Below are positions 36,108 to 44,639 of a stretch of 44,639 nt of DNA, in pieces. The stretch spans positions 1 through 44,639 of the forward strand of contig CALWZY010000002.1 of NCBI GenBank assembly GCA_944386155.1, read 5' to 3'. This stretch comes from an uncultured Clostridia bacterium (lineage in GTDB: Bacteria > Bacillota > Clostridia > TANB77 > CAG-508). The notes beneath the pieces were generated by a model. It was given only the letters and a program-made list of their open reading frames with translations, searched no databases and was not told where the DNA came from. Made by a program: the position numbers and the translations under genes. Positions within the stretch are counted from its first letter, which is position 1; each line of letters begins with the position of its first letter.

Positions 36108-36776
36108 TTACATATATAACAAATAATTAAATATAAACCAGAACTGACAGAAACTTCCTAACATTACAAATATATGAAAGATTTCATGAAATCCCCAATA
36201 TTTTGATTTTAATTTTGGCCATTTTTTAGCATATAGTACTCCTCCAATAGTATAAAAAATTCCTCCTGCTAAAAGCCAAAGCATACCTTCAATTCCTCTT
36301 GGAATCTGTGAAAAAATAGTAATCATTGGATATAGTGCAATTACCACAGTCCAACCCATTATAATATATATTGCTGTAGTTAGTTTTCTTGGTGCATCAA
36401 TCCATACTGCTGTTAAAATTGTTCCAATTATAGCCATTGCCCATACAATTCCAAAAATTGTCCATCCCCAAGGTCCTCTAAGTGGGCCAAGGCACACTGG
36501 AGTATATGTTGCTGCAATTAAAATATATATCATAATATGATCAAATTTTCTAAATACTCTTGTTCCTTTTTCTTTTAAATTTAGCATATGATATAATGTG
36601 CTAAACAAATAAAGCAAAAGAAGAGCTACTCCGAAAATAGTAAAACTAACAATATCCCATGCTTTTTCATTACTATACAAAGCTGCAAAAACTATTAACA
36701 AAACTAAACCCGCTAATGATAATGCAGCCCCTATCAAATGAGTAATTCCACTTACTGGATCTTTAATTCTAGCCAT
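36108..36776 (-). CDS. Hemolysin III / PAQR-family membrane protein
   Basis: 222 residues, seven membrane helices. PAQR hallmarks: THLIGAALSLAG near residue 12, STLYHML near 62, YTPVCLGPLRG near 94, and the zinc-site His pair in HEIFHIFVMLGS near the C-terminus. Bacterial members affect membrane homeostasis; the haemolysin name is historical. I choose ATG 36776, which gives AGGAGG a normal 6-base spacing. A perfect palindrome covers its promoter. Confidence 0.93.
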   Translation of the reverse strand: MARIKDPVSGITHLIGAALSLAGLVLLIVFAALYSNEKAWDIVSFTIFGVALLLLYLFSTLYHMLNLKEKGTRVFRKFDHIMIYILIAATYTPVCLGPLRGPWGWTIFGIVWAMAIIGTILTAVWIDAPRKLTTAIYIIMGWTVVIALYPMITIFSQIPRGIEGMLWLLAGGIFYTIGGVLYAKKWPKLKSKYWGFHEIFHIFVMLGSFCQFWFIFNYLLYM

Positions 36777-36790
36777 ATTCATCCTCCTTA

Positions 36791-36809
36791 TCTAGTATTC
36801 AATACTAGA
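36791..36809. promoter_or_regulatory. Operator-like palindrome at the HlyIII promoter
   Basis: TCTAGTATT C AATACTAGA, perfect 9-bp arms, overlapping the -10 and probable transcription start. A dimeric repressor site is likely. The regulator is unknown. Confidence 0.65.
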
Positions 36810-36835
36810 TTATCACGTATTAATTATTCTGTCAA
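36807..36835 (-). promoter_or_regulatory. Promoter of the HlyIII-family gene
   Basis: On the minus strand TTGACA, 17 bases, TAATCT. Confidence 0.75.
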
Positions 36836-36844
36836 TATATTTAA

Positions 36845-37351
36845 TTATAATCTGTCATCAAAATATTTACTAATAGATTCTAACTCATTAAAATCAATTT
36901 GTCTTAACACATCATATGCAACTATTGCAACTGAATTAGACAAATTAAGTGATCTTAAAGTTTCTCTCATAGGAATTCTAATTGTTTTATCTATATATTT
37001 TAAAAGTAAATCTTCTGGTAAACCTTTTGTTTCCTTACCAAATAATAAAAATACTTCTTTAGATTTTTTAACATCTATATCTGAATATACATGTTTTCCT
37101 TTTGTTGTTACAAAAAACATATCGTTTTCTTCTGGTTTATATTTATTTAAGAAATCATTTAAAGATTCATGAACTTCTATTTCTACTTTATCCCAATAAT
37201 CAAGTCCTGCTCTTTTTACACTTTTTTCAGATATATCAAAACCCAAAGGCTTTACTAAATGCAATTTGGCACCAATCGCAGCACAAGTTCTTGCAATATT
37301 TCCTGTATTTTGTGGTATTTCTGGTTCAACTAATACTATATCTAATTTCAT
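36845..37351 (-). CDS. trmL: tRNA (cytidine/uridine-34 2'-O)-methyltransferase TrmL
   Basis: 168 residues, SPOUT fold with a C-terminal knot. Motifs LVEPEIPQNTGNIARTC, LLFGKETKGLPEDLL and IPMRETLRSLNLSNSVAIVAYD are diagnostic. It methylates the wobble ribose of tRNA-Leu. AAAGGAGG precedes the ATG. Confidence 0.95.
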   Translation of the reverse strand: MKLDIVLVEPEIPQNTGNIARTCAAIGAKLHLVKPLGFDISEKSVKRAGLDYWDKVEIEVHESLNDFLNKYKPEENDMFFVTTKGKHVYSDIDVKKSKEVFLLFGKETKGLPEDLLLKYIDKTIRIPMRETLRSLNLSNSVAIVAYDVLRQIDFNELESISKYFDDRL

Positions 37352-37418
37352 TTTTGTCCTCCTTTAAAATTTGTAACTACACATAAATATACATCCATGA
37401 ATAAAAAAATTCAAGACA

Positions 37419-37464
37419 AAAAAATAATCAATACACTTATTTAATTAGTATATTGATTATTACA
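37419..37464 (-). terminator. Terminator after the GNAT gene
   Basis: AATAATCAATATACT/AGTGTATTGATTATT hairpin and T run on the minus strand. Confidence 0.85.
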
Positions 37465-37477
37465 TCTTTTATTATAT

Positions 37478-37936
37478 TTATGCTAAACATTTTCTAAAAT
37501 ATCTCTCCTCTACATCCTCTGTTTCATTTTCTAAAACAAATAGATTTTTTTGATAAAATCCTATAGCTCTTCCCATTCTTTCATATGTTCCAAGTACTAA
37601 ATATTTAAATCCATTATCTTCTGCAAATCTTTCTAAAGTGTTTAATAACTCTTGAGCTATACCACAACCTCTATATTCTTTTTTTACATACATTCTTTTA
37701 ACTTCTAAAGTTTCATCATTAACAATTCTTCCACCGATTGTTCCTAATAAATTACCATCTTCGTCTATTGCTATTAAAAAACTTCCACCTTCTTTGATGT
37801 ATTTATATAAATCTTCATTTAGAATTTCATCTTCTCCTATTGTAATTTCAAATTCATCTTTATATATGCTACTTATTAAATTTCTAATATCATATTTGTA
37901 TTCGTTTTTATATTCTATAATTTTATAATTCATCAT
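37478..37936 (-). CDS. GNAT-family N-acetyltransferase
   Basis: 152 residues. Acetyl-CoA loop RGCGIAQELL near 93-103 after MYVKKEYRG, followed by FAEDNGFKYLVLGT and RAIGFYQKNLF. Substrate unknown. GGGAGG precedes the ATG (two adjacent ATGs, first used). It lies at the end of the possible M-box transcript, about 50 bases after the micro-ORF. Confidence 0.92.
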   Translation of the reverse strand: MMNYKIIEYKNEYKYDIRNLISSIYKDEFEITIGEDEILNEDLYKYIKEGGSFLIAIDEDGNLLGTIGGRIVNDETLEVKRMYVKKEYRGCGIAQELLNTLERFAEDNGFKYLVLGTYERMGRAIGFYQKNLFVLENETEDVEERYFRKCLA

Positions 37937-37983
37937 TTTTACCTCCCTATATATTTTTTAGGTGGCAAAAAGACAGTATTATC

Positions 37984-38103
37984 CTAGCAAAAATAATGGA
38001 CAGCACAAATATTGCTTTTCCACAAGCCAAACAATACATATTCTATTTTGCCAAAGTTTGTCGAGTTTGCGTCTACGCACTTACTACCATCCGTACTATC
38101 CAT
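37984..38103 (-). CDS. 39-residue micro-ORF downstream of the M-box
   Basis: Starts MDSTDGSKCVDANSTNFGKI with AGGTGAG 7 bases upstream of the ATG, and ends near residue 39 with Cys. Codon use (GAC, AAC, TCG, GGC, TGC) is unlike native genes. Shifting frame by +1 near residue 22 would join it to a hydrophobic peptide starting CLACGKAIFVLSIIFARII, which ends just before the GNAT start. Either a short regulatory or membrane peptide or a decayed gene. Confidence 0.4.
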   Translation of the reverse strand: MDSTDGSKCVDANSTNFGKIEYVLFGLWKSNICAVHYFC

Positions 38104-38137
38104 TATTTCTCACCTCTTTTCTAAAATTATTTTAAAT

Positions 38138-38168
38138 ACAAAAAGTGCACAGTCAAACGCTGTGCACT
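38138..38168 (-). terminator. Riboswitch-controlled terminator
   Basis: AGTGCACAG/CTGTGCACT perfect 9-bp stem followed by TTTTTG on the minus strand, just after the M-box. Confidence 0.9.
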
Positions 38169-38189
38169 ATTAAAACACTCATGTATAAA

Positions 38190-38345
38190 TAACAACCAAC
38201 GTTTGAGCTTTAGCATTATAGGGCGTGTTCATTGTATTAATCAATACCTTAGAGTCGATATTGACTGCTATCCAGCTTATAATGTCTCCATTACTTCGCG
38301 GCAACAACCCATATCCCTATAGTAGCCTTACCTACCGATTTTTAT
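38190..38345 (-). ncRNA. M-box (Mg2+) riboswitch
   Basis: On the minus strand the order GGTAGGTAAGGCTACTATAG, GATATGGGTTGTTGCC, GACATTATAAGCTGGATAGC, then AATGCTAAAGCTCAAACG follows the conserved M-box (ykoK) core, including the near-invariant TGCTAAAGCTC. It is followed by an intrinsic terminator, so high Mg2+ should stop transcription. Downstream is only a micro-ORF and a GNAT, not mgtE, mgtA or corA. Confidence 0.85.
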
Positions 38346-38366
38346 TATTTTATTCATTGCTAATAA

Positions 38367-38395
38367 ATATTAGCACAATATTTTTGATATGTCAA
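38367..38395 (-). promoter_or_regulatory. Promoter of the M-box transcript
   Basis: On the minus strand TTGACA, 17 bases, TAATAT. The inverted repeat TGCTAATA/TATTAGCA (38358-38375) overlaps the -10. Confidence 0.8.
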
Positions 38396-38535
38396 TATAT
38401 TTTACTGATTTTTTTAATATTTTAAGTAATATTTTATTAAAGATATGTATATCTCATTTTTTCTCTCTTAATCTCTTGTTTTTTCGTTTATTCTATTATA
38501 TTAAAATAATATTTTAATATATCAAAATAATATTA

Positions 38536-38562
38536 AAAGGCAAGTAATAAATACTTGCCTTT
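38536..38562 (-). terminator. Terminator after the 111-residue protein gene
   Basis: AAGGCAAGTA/TACTTGCCTT hairpin then TTAATATT on the minus strand. Confidence 0.75.
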
Positions 38563-38586
38563 AGTATTTAAATATCTATCAATTAT

Positions 38587-38922
38587 TTATGCTAATTTAG
38601 ATTTTATAGATATAATTCTATTTTTATATTTTTGTATTGATTTTTTAGTTTTCTCAATTTGACTTTCATATAAATTACTTAATAAATTATAATCTTCTTC
38701 TGATAAATCTTCTTCTTTAATCAATCCAGCTTTAAAATCTTTCTGCAGTTTTAAGCTTCTTTTTTCTTCTTCATTAGCTACAACTATTTCATCTTCAAAA
38801 TAGATATTTCTTTGTGTTTTTATATTATTTATAGGTTCTACATATTCTTTTGGAGCTTCAATGTACTGCTTTCTATTTATTCCGAATACATTTCTAAAAA
38901 AACTCTTTATATTCTCTATCAT
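38587..38922 (-). CDS. 111-residue charged helical protein, unknown
   Basis: Basic amphipathic N-terminus (MIENIKSFFRNVFGINRK), an acidic middle, and a coiled-coil end (ESQIEKTKKSIQKYKNRIISIKSKL). No signal or membrane segment. It begins 8 bases after the stop of the large 803-residue gene with AGGAGG, so the two are one operon and likely work together. Confidence 0.75.
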   Translation of the reverse strand: MIENIKSFFRNVFGINRKQYIEAPKEYVEPINNIKTQRNIYFEDEIVVANEEEKRSLKLQKDFKAGLIKEEDLSEEDYNLLSNLYESQIEKTKKSIQKYKNRIISIKSKLA

Positions 38923-38930
38923 TTTTCCTC

Positions 38931-41342
38931 CTACAATTCCTGGTCGTTTTTATTTGGTAATTGCTTTTCATACTGTTCACACAACTCTCTAGCTTGTCGT
39001 TCTTTATCCTGTAAGTCTGTTAATTCATCATCTAGTTCTCTAATACTTTTTTTACCCATTCTAGTTGTTCTTTCTTCACATAAATTTCCTTTAGCTGGAT
39101 TATTATCAATCATTTTATCTATTTCTTCTTTTTGTTCTTGAATTCTTTCTTCTCTTTGTGCTCTTAATTGTTTGACTTCTTCCTCTGTAAATCTATATTT
39201 AGCAGGAACTTTATTTCTATCAAAATAAGCTCCTCCAATAACCGCCTTTTCGCCACCTACTAAAGCTAATTCTTCGTTGATAAACTCTACCATTTTTGCA
39301 TCTCTATTTTTTACAGCCTCTGCAAATTTTCTACCATCTTCATCATATAAATATCTATATGCTTCCCAAATCTGATCCCCTCTAATATTCATATCATCTA
39401 AGCTTAGTAAAAGCAAAACACCTTCCTCGTCAGACTTCATAAGTTCAGTTAAACCAATCATTGCTCCTGGCACATCTTCTGACATTTTATAAATAATATC
39501 ATCTATAGAATCATTTACATCTATTTTCTTTCTAGCAGTTGGATCATCTGGTAGAGTTTCTTCAGCATACATTTCAAAAGAAAACGCTTCTCTTACTGCT
39601 TTTCCTTCATCTTCTATACTCTTAACTGATGGTATAGTCAGATCAATATTATTTTCCTCCGCATATTTTACTAATCCCTCTCTAATACTTTTATCATCAT
39701 AATTAAAGTCGTTACTTGCAATTCTACTATCTAAAACATCTAAGTTTCTTCGTAATGCTTCTGGAGTTGAGTATATTACAACAGAAGTATATCCTGAAAA
39801 ATCTCCTAAATATATAAAATCATCTTTAACATATAATTGCTCATCTGCAAAAGGATGTCCCATCTCTTTTAATTCTTCTTTGAACAATTTACTCATATTC
39901 ATTACTTGTGCTTCAGTTACAATTTCAGCCCAATTATCTTCAAGTTTTGTTAAAATTCTTCTTTTCATTTCTTCTGGATCTTCACAAATCTCTCCATATT
40001 GTTTCATTATTGCATCTGCTATCATTTCGGTTTTCTCATGGTCTATCTCTACTTTTGGAATTGAAATATCTTCTCCAGTAATTCCATTTTCTTGCATATA
40101 TCTTCTATATGCTTGCTTTTTAGCTGTAATTTTTTCTATTTCAAAACATTTTTCTTTAAAAGCATTAGTATTATGTAATCTTCTTACTTCTTGCATTATT
40201 CTTTGATATTCTGCTCTAACAAATTCTGGTGTTCCATAAGCTATATCTGGTCTAAATTCATCTGGACGAGTTATACTGTCCTCATCTATTTTCAAACGTA
40301 AACTATCAATAATTTTACTTTCTCCTATAATTTTTTTAACAGAGTCCAAATCTCCAAAATTATACCAGTTTAAATTCATTATTTTAGAATAATTTTTTAT
40401 TATATCGTCTTGAAATACTTGTGTATAATCACCTTGTTTTGCATTATTATTTACAACTCTATTTATATATCTAGCTAAACTTTGTACTTTTGCCATATCA
40501 ATTTCTATTGGTTCTAATACATCTGAATTTGTAATCTCAATACCATTTTCTTCTGCATAAGATATATAAGTGCTTTTTAATTTTCTAACTCTATCTAAAT
40601 AGATATCTCTATTATCTTCACTCTGCTTCTTATATAATGCCCTACTATATAAATCAAATATTCTTTTATTTATTCCATCTGGTGTGGCATAGAATATATT
40701 AATTTTTCCCCTCATTAAATCTTCTTCTGCTACTAAACCATCTTGTACTGTAATTGTATATCCAAAACCATTAAATTTTTCATAGTCTAATCCATGTAGC
40801 ATTGCCATTCTAGCTAAATCACCATAGTGGTCATGAAAAAGTTCGTCATCATCTGGTATTTCTACTATTTCTGAAAGAAAGCTATTAGGTACTGCAGAAA
40901 ACAAATCAGAATAATGTTCTGTAAAATATTGTCTTAATTCTTTTTCAAATGCTGTTGTATCTATTTTTTCTAATGTTTCATTTTCGCCTAAAGTTATAGA
41001 TCGTAATACACCTTTATTTCTATCTCTTGTATTTGGTGTTTTTGCCCTTTTAACATATATTGAAACTAAAGCATTAATTATATTTTCATCTACTTCTGGA
41101 TTCACTATATCTTTTATTCCTAAACTTTCTCTGTCATCACTTGATATTTCTGATAAGCTTCTAATACTTCTTAATATTTGTTCTATTTTCTTTATATTTT
41201 CAGTTAATTCACTTATTCTAATTTGTTTTTCACTCTCTGATAAATCTGATTTTTGTATATCAGCATATTGTAGTGCAAAGTCTCTATAAAGTTGTTGTAT
41301 AGCATCTTCTACTTCCTTTTTTTCTACATTATAACTACTCAT
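38931..41342 (-). CDS. 803-residue hypothetical protein with three internal repeats
   Basis: Large, acidic, soluble, no signal peptide. I see three degenerate repeats at about residues 215-283, 366-435 and 522-580. Each has a Y-x-TPE/TPD motif, then a long helix, then YAEENGI or MQENGI followed by a beta-like IEID/VEID piece. The N-terminus is a coiled coil and the C-terminus is Glu/Arg-rich helical. Family not recognised. It lies in an operon with the 111-residue protein and downstream of DUF3137-like and transglutaminase-like genes, suggesting a conserved but undescribed set. Confidence 0.8.
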   Translation of the reverse strand: MSSYNVEKKEVEDAIQQLYRDFALQYADIQKSDLSESEKQIRISELTENIKKIEQILRSIRSLSEISSDDRESLGIKDIVNPEVDENIINALVSIYVKRAKTPNTRDRNKGVLRSITLGENETLEKIDTTAFEKELRQYFTEHYSDLFSAVPNSFLSEIVEIPDDDELFHDHYGDLARMAMLHGLDYEKFNGFGYTITVQDGLVAEEDLMRGKINIFYATPDGINKRIFDLYSRALYKKQSEDNRDIYLDRVRKLKSTYISYAEENGIEITNSDVLEPIEIDMAKVQSLARYINRVVNNNAKQGDYTQVFQDDIIKNYSKIMNLNWYNFGDLDSVKKIIGESKIIDSLRLKIDEDSITRPDEFRPDIAYGTPEFVRAEYQRIMQEVRRLHNTNAFKEKCFEIEKITAKKQAYRRYMQENGITGEDISIPKVEIDHEKTEMIADAIMKQYGEICEDPEEMKRRILTKLEDNWAEIVTEAQVMNMSKLFKEELKEMGHPFADEQLYVKDDFIYLGDFSGYTSVVIYSTPEALRRNLDVLDSRIASNDFNYDDKSIREGLVKYAEENNIDLTIPSVKSIEDEGKAVREAFSFEMYAEETLPDDPTARKKIDVNDSIDDIIYKMSEDVPGAMIGLTELMKSDEEGVLLLLSLDDMNIRGDQIWEAYRYLYDEDGRKFAEAVKNRDAKMVEFINEELALVGGEKAVIGGAYFDRNKVPAKYRFTEEEVKQLRAQREERIQEQKEEIDKMIDNNPAKGNLCEERTTRMGKKSIRELDDELTDLQDKERQARELCEQYEKQLPNKNDQEL

Positions 41343-41366
41343 TACATAAACTCTCCTTTTTATTTT

Positions 41367-41395
41367 TTTATATCATATAATTTTCCTTTTCACAA
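41367..41395 (-). promoter_or_regulatory. Promoter of the 803-residue protein operon
   Basis: On the minus strand TTGTGA, 17 bases, TATAAA. Confidence 0.6.
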
Positions 41396-41535
41396 CAATT
41401 ATAACAAGTAAGCAATTTTTGTTATAAAAAAATAATGTTTTCGTAATATTTTTGTAATGCTTGTTTTTTCAAAATTCTTCTTTATATACTTGTTACTTTT
41501 GGAATATCTTTTAAAGTATAAAAATAAAAATTCAA

Positions 41536-42663
41536 TTATAGATTTACATCATTAATTACTTTATTTATTTTTTCTGTAATTTCCACAACAAAATCTAAAA
41601 TTATATAATATGTATATATAAGTTCTTTATCCATAGAATTTCCAAATATTTGTGGTTCAAACATGTTAGATACAAAAAATCTTAGATAAATTTTATTATT
41701 CATTAGTACAATTTCAAAATCTATATCATATTTATTTTTAAAACTTATTAAACTTTCCATTACATCTGCAGTTAATATTTGCATAGCTAAAATCTTATTT
41801 TCTGAAAGAACATCAAAACTTTTTTCAAACTCCTCACTATCCATATTTATACTTAACTTTTTATTCTTTATAAAATTGTTTCTTGATATTTTTACATATC
41901 CATTTATATTTTTATTCCCCTTAGCAACTGCAAATATTCCCTCGAATATTTGCTCTACATTTCTACTTCTCCCGCTTCCAGTAACATTCTTTACATCAAT
42001 ATCTACCATTTTTATAAATACATTATCTGTTAATTTTCCTTCTATATAATCTGTACAATTATATCTATTAAAACAATGTGTTTCTATTTTTGACTTTATA
42101 AACTCTCTTTGAAGAAAATCGCCTTCTTCTTCCAAAAGTTTATACTTCAAATTATTATTTACTAATTTAACAAAACTAGATATGATTTCTTTTTTATATT
42201 TTTCCTTATACTTTCTTTTACTTCTTAAACAGATAAAACTATATATAGAGATTAATAACAAAATAAAACCAATAAGCACTATTCCCAGACTTTTATAGCC
42301 TTCTCCCACAAGACAACATATAAATCCAGATAACAATAATACTATTTTTATAATCTCTTCCCTTTTAGCTTTCTTTCTTAGTTCTTCTAAACTTTTAATA
42401 TGACTTTCATATAATTTGTCATATATCTTATTAAATTTATCAGTATTTTCATTTTTTATTAATATTTTTTCTTTATTTATTTTTTTATTGTTTCCTTTAG
42501 AAATACTAATTATAGTTAATATAAGTAATGTAGGAGTTAAAATAAATGCAATCAAAGATATAATAATTGCTAAAGTATTTAAAGAAATATATGAACTAAA
42601 AATTGCCAATAAAATTACCAAAAGTATAATTATTATACATATAACATAAATTAAATTTTTCAT
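41536..42663 (-). CDS. DUF3137-like membrane protein
   Basis: 375 residues. Two N-terminal helices (about 4-26 and 31-53), a charged segment, two more helices (about 105-122 and 125-145), then a cytoplasmic domain with the DUF3137 pattern EEFEKSFDVLSENKILAMQI... and IYLRFFVSNMFEP. The family often accompanies LemA proteins, absent here. AAGGAG precedes the ATG. Confidence 0.75.
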   Translation of the reverse strand: MKNLIYVICIIIILLVILLAIFSSYISLNTLAIIISLIAFILTPTLLILTIISISKGNNKKINKEKILIKNENTDKFNKIYDKLYESHIKSLEELRKKAKREEIIKIVLLLSGFICCLVGEGYKSLGIVLIGFILLLISIYSFICLRSKRKYKEKYKKEIISSFVKLVNNNLKYKLLEEEGDFLQREFIKSKIETHCFNRYNCTDYIEGKLTDNVFIKMVDIDVKNVTGSGRSRNVEQIFEGIFAVAKGNKNINGYVKISRNNFIKNKKLSINMDSEEFEKSFDVLSENKILAMQILTADVMESLISFKNKYDIDFEIVLMNNKIYLRFFVSNMFEPQIFGNSMDKELIYTYYIILDFVVEITEKINKVINDVNL

Positions 42664-42789
42664 CTGTTCTCCTTTTATTTTTTATATTTATATCTTATCT
42701 CTTTAATAATATTAAAATTATATATTAAATTTAACATATAAGAAAATTTTTAACAATATTAAAGCTTAATGTATAATAATTTATTATAA

Positions 42790-42822
42790 GCAAAAAGCAA
42801 GGAAAATAATTCCCTGCTTTTA
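42790..42822 (-). terminator. Terminator after the transglutaminase-like gene
   Basis: AAAAGCAGGGAA/TTCCTTGCTTTT hairpin with one G-U pair and a T run. Confidence 0.88.
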
Positions 42823-42842
42823 ACTTAAAAATATCTTAATTA

Positions 42843-44468
42843 TTAATCTAAAGATGGGCCATCTGCACTTTTTTTGCATGAAGGCCTAATTGTTCCTCCT
42901 CCATTTGGATTAAATGGACGTGCTTTTTTCTTCATTTCTTCTATTATATTTTTAGATTTATCATATAATCTTCTCTCTTTTCCATTGTCTGCCACATTTA
43001 AATCAGAAAAACTTACATTAAAGAAATCTTCAGGTTCATTTTCTGGATAAGAACCATCTTTACTATGTATCGCAGCAGAAATATCTATAAATTTTACTTC
43101 TCCATTATCTAAGATAGCATTCCATGCGTGACCAACTTCTACTCCATCAGATAATATGGATCCTGTTATAAATTCACATGGCAGATTAAATTCATCACAC
43201 ACGTCTTTAAAAGCTGCTGCAAAGTCTCTACAAACTCCATATTTCGTTGCAAATAAATCTCCTAATCTATAATCTTTTCTGCTTTTTATTTTCTCTGCAC
43301 TTTCATAACATTTTCTTGCATTTTCAATTAATGTTATTAATTCGTTATTAGGATTATTCTCTTTTTGTAACTCTTCTAAAAGTCTATTACATTTTTCTAA
43401 CTCACTAAGTTTAACATACCCATCTATTTGTGATGTAATTGGAATTAGATGCTTTCTATATTTAAGTGAAATTTCTTTAAAGTATCCATAACCTTTTGCT
43501 GAATCTAATGTTGAATAATCATAATTAAACCTTTCTACAAAGAAATCAAATATAGCTTTATATTTTTCTTTCTCTGACATATCTTCCGAAATACTCTTAC
43601 GCAAGTATGAAATAACATAGTCTTTAGCCATTTTTCTATTCATATCAATAATCTCTTGTTTTTCTTCAGCTGTAATTATAGCTTGTCCTGTCATAGGTTG
43701 GAATATCATTTTTTTATTTTGATTATAATATAACATTCTAATTAATTCATGAATTCTTGATTTATCTAATTCATTAAATTCAGAAGTATATCTTATTATA
43801 TCGTCTATAGAATATCTTTTCTTTTGGCCTTCTAGTCTTTCACAAATATTAGAAAAATATTCTGATACTTCTTCTACTTCTGTATTTTCATCTACTGGAT
43901 ATCTAAGTATTATACTTCTTCTAGTATATGGAGTAGTATACACAAAATTACTTCTTCTAAAAAACTCTTTATCCATTTTATCATCTGGACTTTTAGTTAA
44001 AGCTTCATATGTACTTATTCTATCAATACTCCAAGCACGTCCAGGCATTTCTATTTGATGAATTGCATAAATAACTCTTTTATCTCCTTTATAAGAATCA
44101 AAACTACTTATACCATATGTATATTCTGGCCTTTTATCATCCTCGTTTAATTCATCATATAAATCATTCATTATTGCTTTATTTTCATCAGAAAGAGAAT
44201 CATAATCTAACATTATATATGCATATCCATTTCCAAATGAAAAAATAACAGAATCAAAATCAGAATTTGTTAAATACATATCTTCACCATTTTCGTCTTG
44301 CCAGCTAACATTTATCTCATTAGCACTTGACATCACAGTAATTATATTTTTCCTATATAACTGTTTTACCGGCTTTCTTACAGGAGTTTCTATTAACTCT
44401 GAAATATCACTTTCCATATCAATTATTTTAAAATTAGATTTATCTCTTTTTACATCTTTAACTTTCAT
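42843..44468 (-). CDS. Transglutaminase-fold protein
   Basis: 541 residues from ATG 44468, which has AAAGG 9 bases upstream. An upstream in-frame ATG at 44534 has no ribosome site. The C-terminal third carries the papain-like triad of the transglutaminase core: Cys413 (KYGVCRDFA), His447 (GHAWNA), Asp462 (FIDIS). The N-terminal 250 residues are a separate, unrecognised domain. No signal peptide, so it acts in the cytoplasm or by unknown export. Such proteins are proteases, amidases or cross-linkers. The substrate is unknown. Monocistronic. Confidence 0.85.
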   Translation of the reverse strand: MKVKDVKRDKSNFKIIDMESDISELIETPVRKPVKQLYRKNIITVMSSANEINVSWQDENGEDMYLTNSDFDSVIFSFGNGYAYIMLDYDSLSDENKAIMNDLYDELNEDDKRPEYTYGISSFDSYKGDKRVIYAIHQIEMPGRAWSIDRISTYEALTKSPDDKMDKEFFRRSNFVYTTPYTRRSIILRYPVDENTEVEEVSEYFSNICERLEGQKKRYSIDDIIRYTSEFNELDKSRIHELIRMLYYNQNKKMIFQPMTGQAIITAEEKQEIIDMNRKMAKDYVISYLRKSISEDMSEKEKYKAIFDFFVERFNYDYSTLDSAKGYGYFKEISLKYRKHLIPITSQIDGYVKLSELEKCNRLLEELQKENNPNNELITLIENARKCYESAEKIKSRKDYRLGDLFATKYGVCRDFAAAFKDVCDEFNLPCEFITGSILSDGVEVGHAWNAILDNGEVKFIDISAAIHSKDGSYPENEPEDFFNVSFSDLNVADNGKERRLYDKSKNIIEEMKKKARPFNPNGGGTIRPSCKKSADGPSLD

Positions 44469-44561
44469 AATTATTAACCTTTCATTTATATTATTATTTA
44501 TTATCTTAATTTTTATATAAAAGTCATTATCCATAATAAATAATAAAAGCTAAACACTTTT

Positions 44562-44590
44562 ATTATACAATAGTTTACATAAATTATCAA
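44562..44590 (-). promoter_or_regulatory. Promoter of the transglutaminase-like gene
   Basis: On the minus strand TTGATA, 17 bases, TATAAT. The remaining upstream sequence to the window end is AT-rich and shows nothing else. Confidence 0.8.
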
Positions 44591-44639
44591 GAATTCATAA
44601 TTTATTCCTTTAATTATCTTATTTAAAAACAAAAAAAAT

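Noticed and set aside
1-44639. Insertion sequences, transposases, prophage genes or attachment repeats
   Set aside because: None found. The foreign-looking units are single small genes without any recombinase or visible flanking repeats.

Overview
The window is AT-rich DNA (roughly 27-30% G+C by eye) with strong AGGAGG-type ribosome sites, T-box leaders, a tmRNA, a TauE/SafE pair, a two-OB-fold SSB and a clostridial gene repertoire. It fits an uncultured, gut-type member of Bacillota class Clostridia. Most genes lie on the minus strand. Only five genes read on the plus strand: the VirD4-like ATPase gene, the carboxypeptidase-regulatory-like gene, asnS and two small foreign cassette genes.

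Layout. 1-3650: ileS (3' end off the window) and a ProX/YbaK-type editing protein gene behind an Ile-specific T-box. 3670-4084: a small G+C-rich gene with its own promoter and terminator. 4241-6385: HU and a MurJ/SpoVB-like flippase. 6675-10483: a VirD4/TraG-like coupling ATPase facing a replication-relaxation-like protein. 10518-14438: an S1-domain protein, rluB, rluD and a polytopic membrane protein. 14539-19719: a six-gene MoxR/DUF58/vWA/TPR (Bat-type) operon. 19747-25250: SSB, small proteins, two half-size TauE proteins, rarA, ruvA. 25366-26822: asnS. 26862-27668: two more autonomous small foreign cassettes. 27666-31395: pheST behind a Phe-specific T-box. 31471-37936: membrane and envelope proteins, ssrA (tmRNA), a PAQR/HlyIII protein, trmL and a GNAT. 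37984-38395: an M-box Mg2+ riboswitch with an orphan micro-ORF. 38536-44590: a run of poorly characterised large proteins including a transglutaminase-fold protein.

The most striking signal is genome-decoding related. Three genes (rluB, rluD and the second TauE half) are broken by single-base +1 frameshifts, four in all. Every one has the same form: an extra C directly before a conserved glycine codon GGR, so that the zero-frame codon is CGG. By my by-eye scan, about 12,700 other native codons contain no in-frame CGG at all, whereas CGA and CGT do occur. The only CGG codons read as Arg are in two foreign-looking cassettes. This fits a CGG codon that has lost normal Arg decoding and instead directs a +1 shift (or CGGR quadruplet decoding as Gly). 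Four indel errors that happen to share the motif would be the main alternative.

The pseudouridine synthases RluB and RluD modify 23S rRNA close to the decoding and peptidyl-transferase regions, so placing them behind such sites could couple their synthesis to decoding state. That link is inference.
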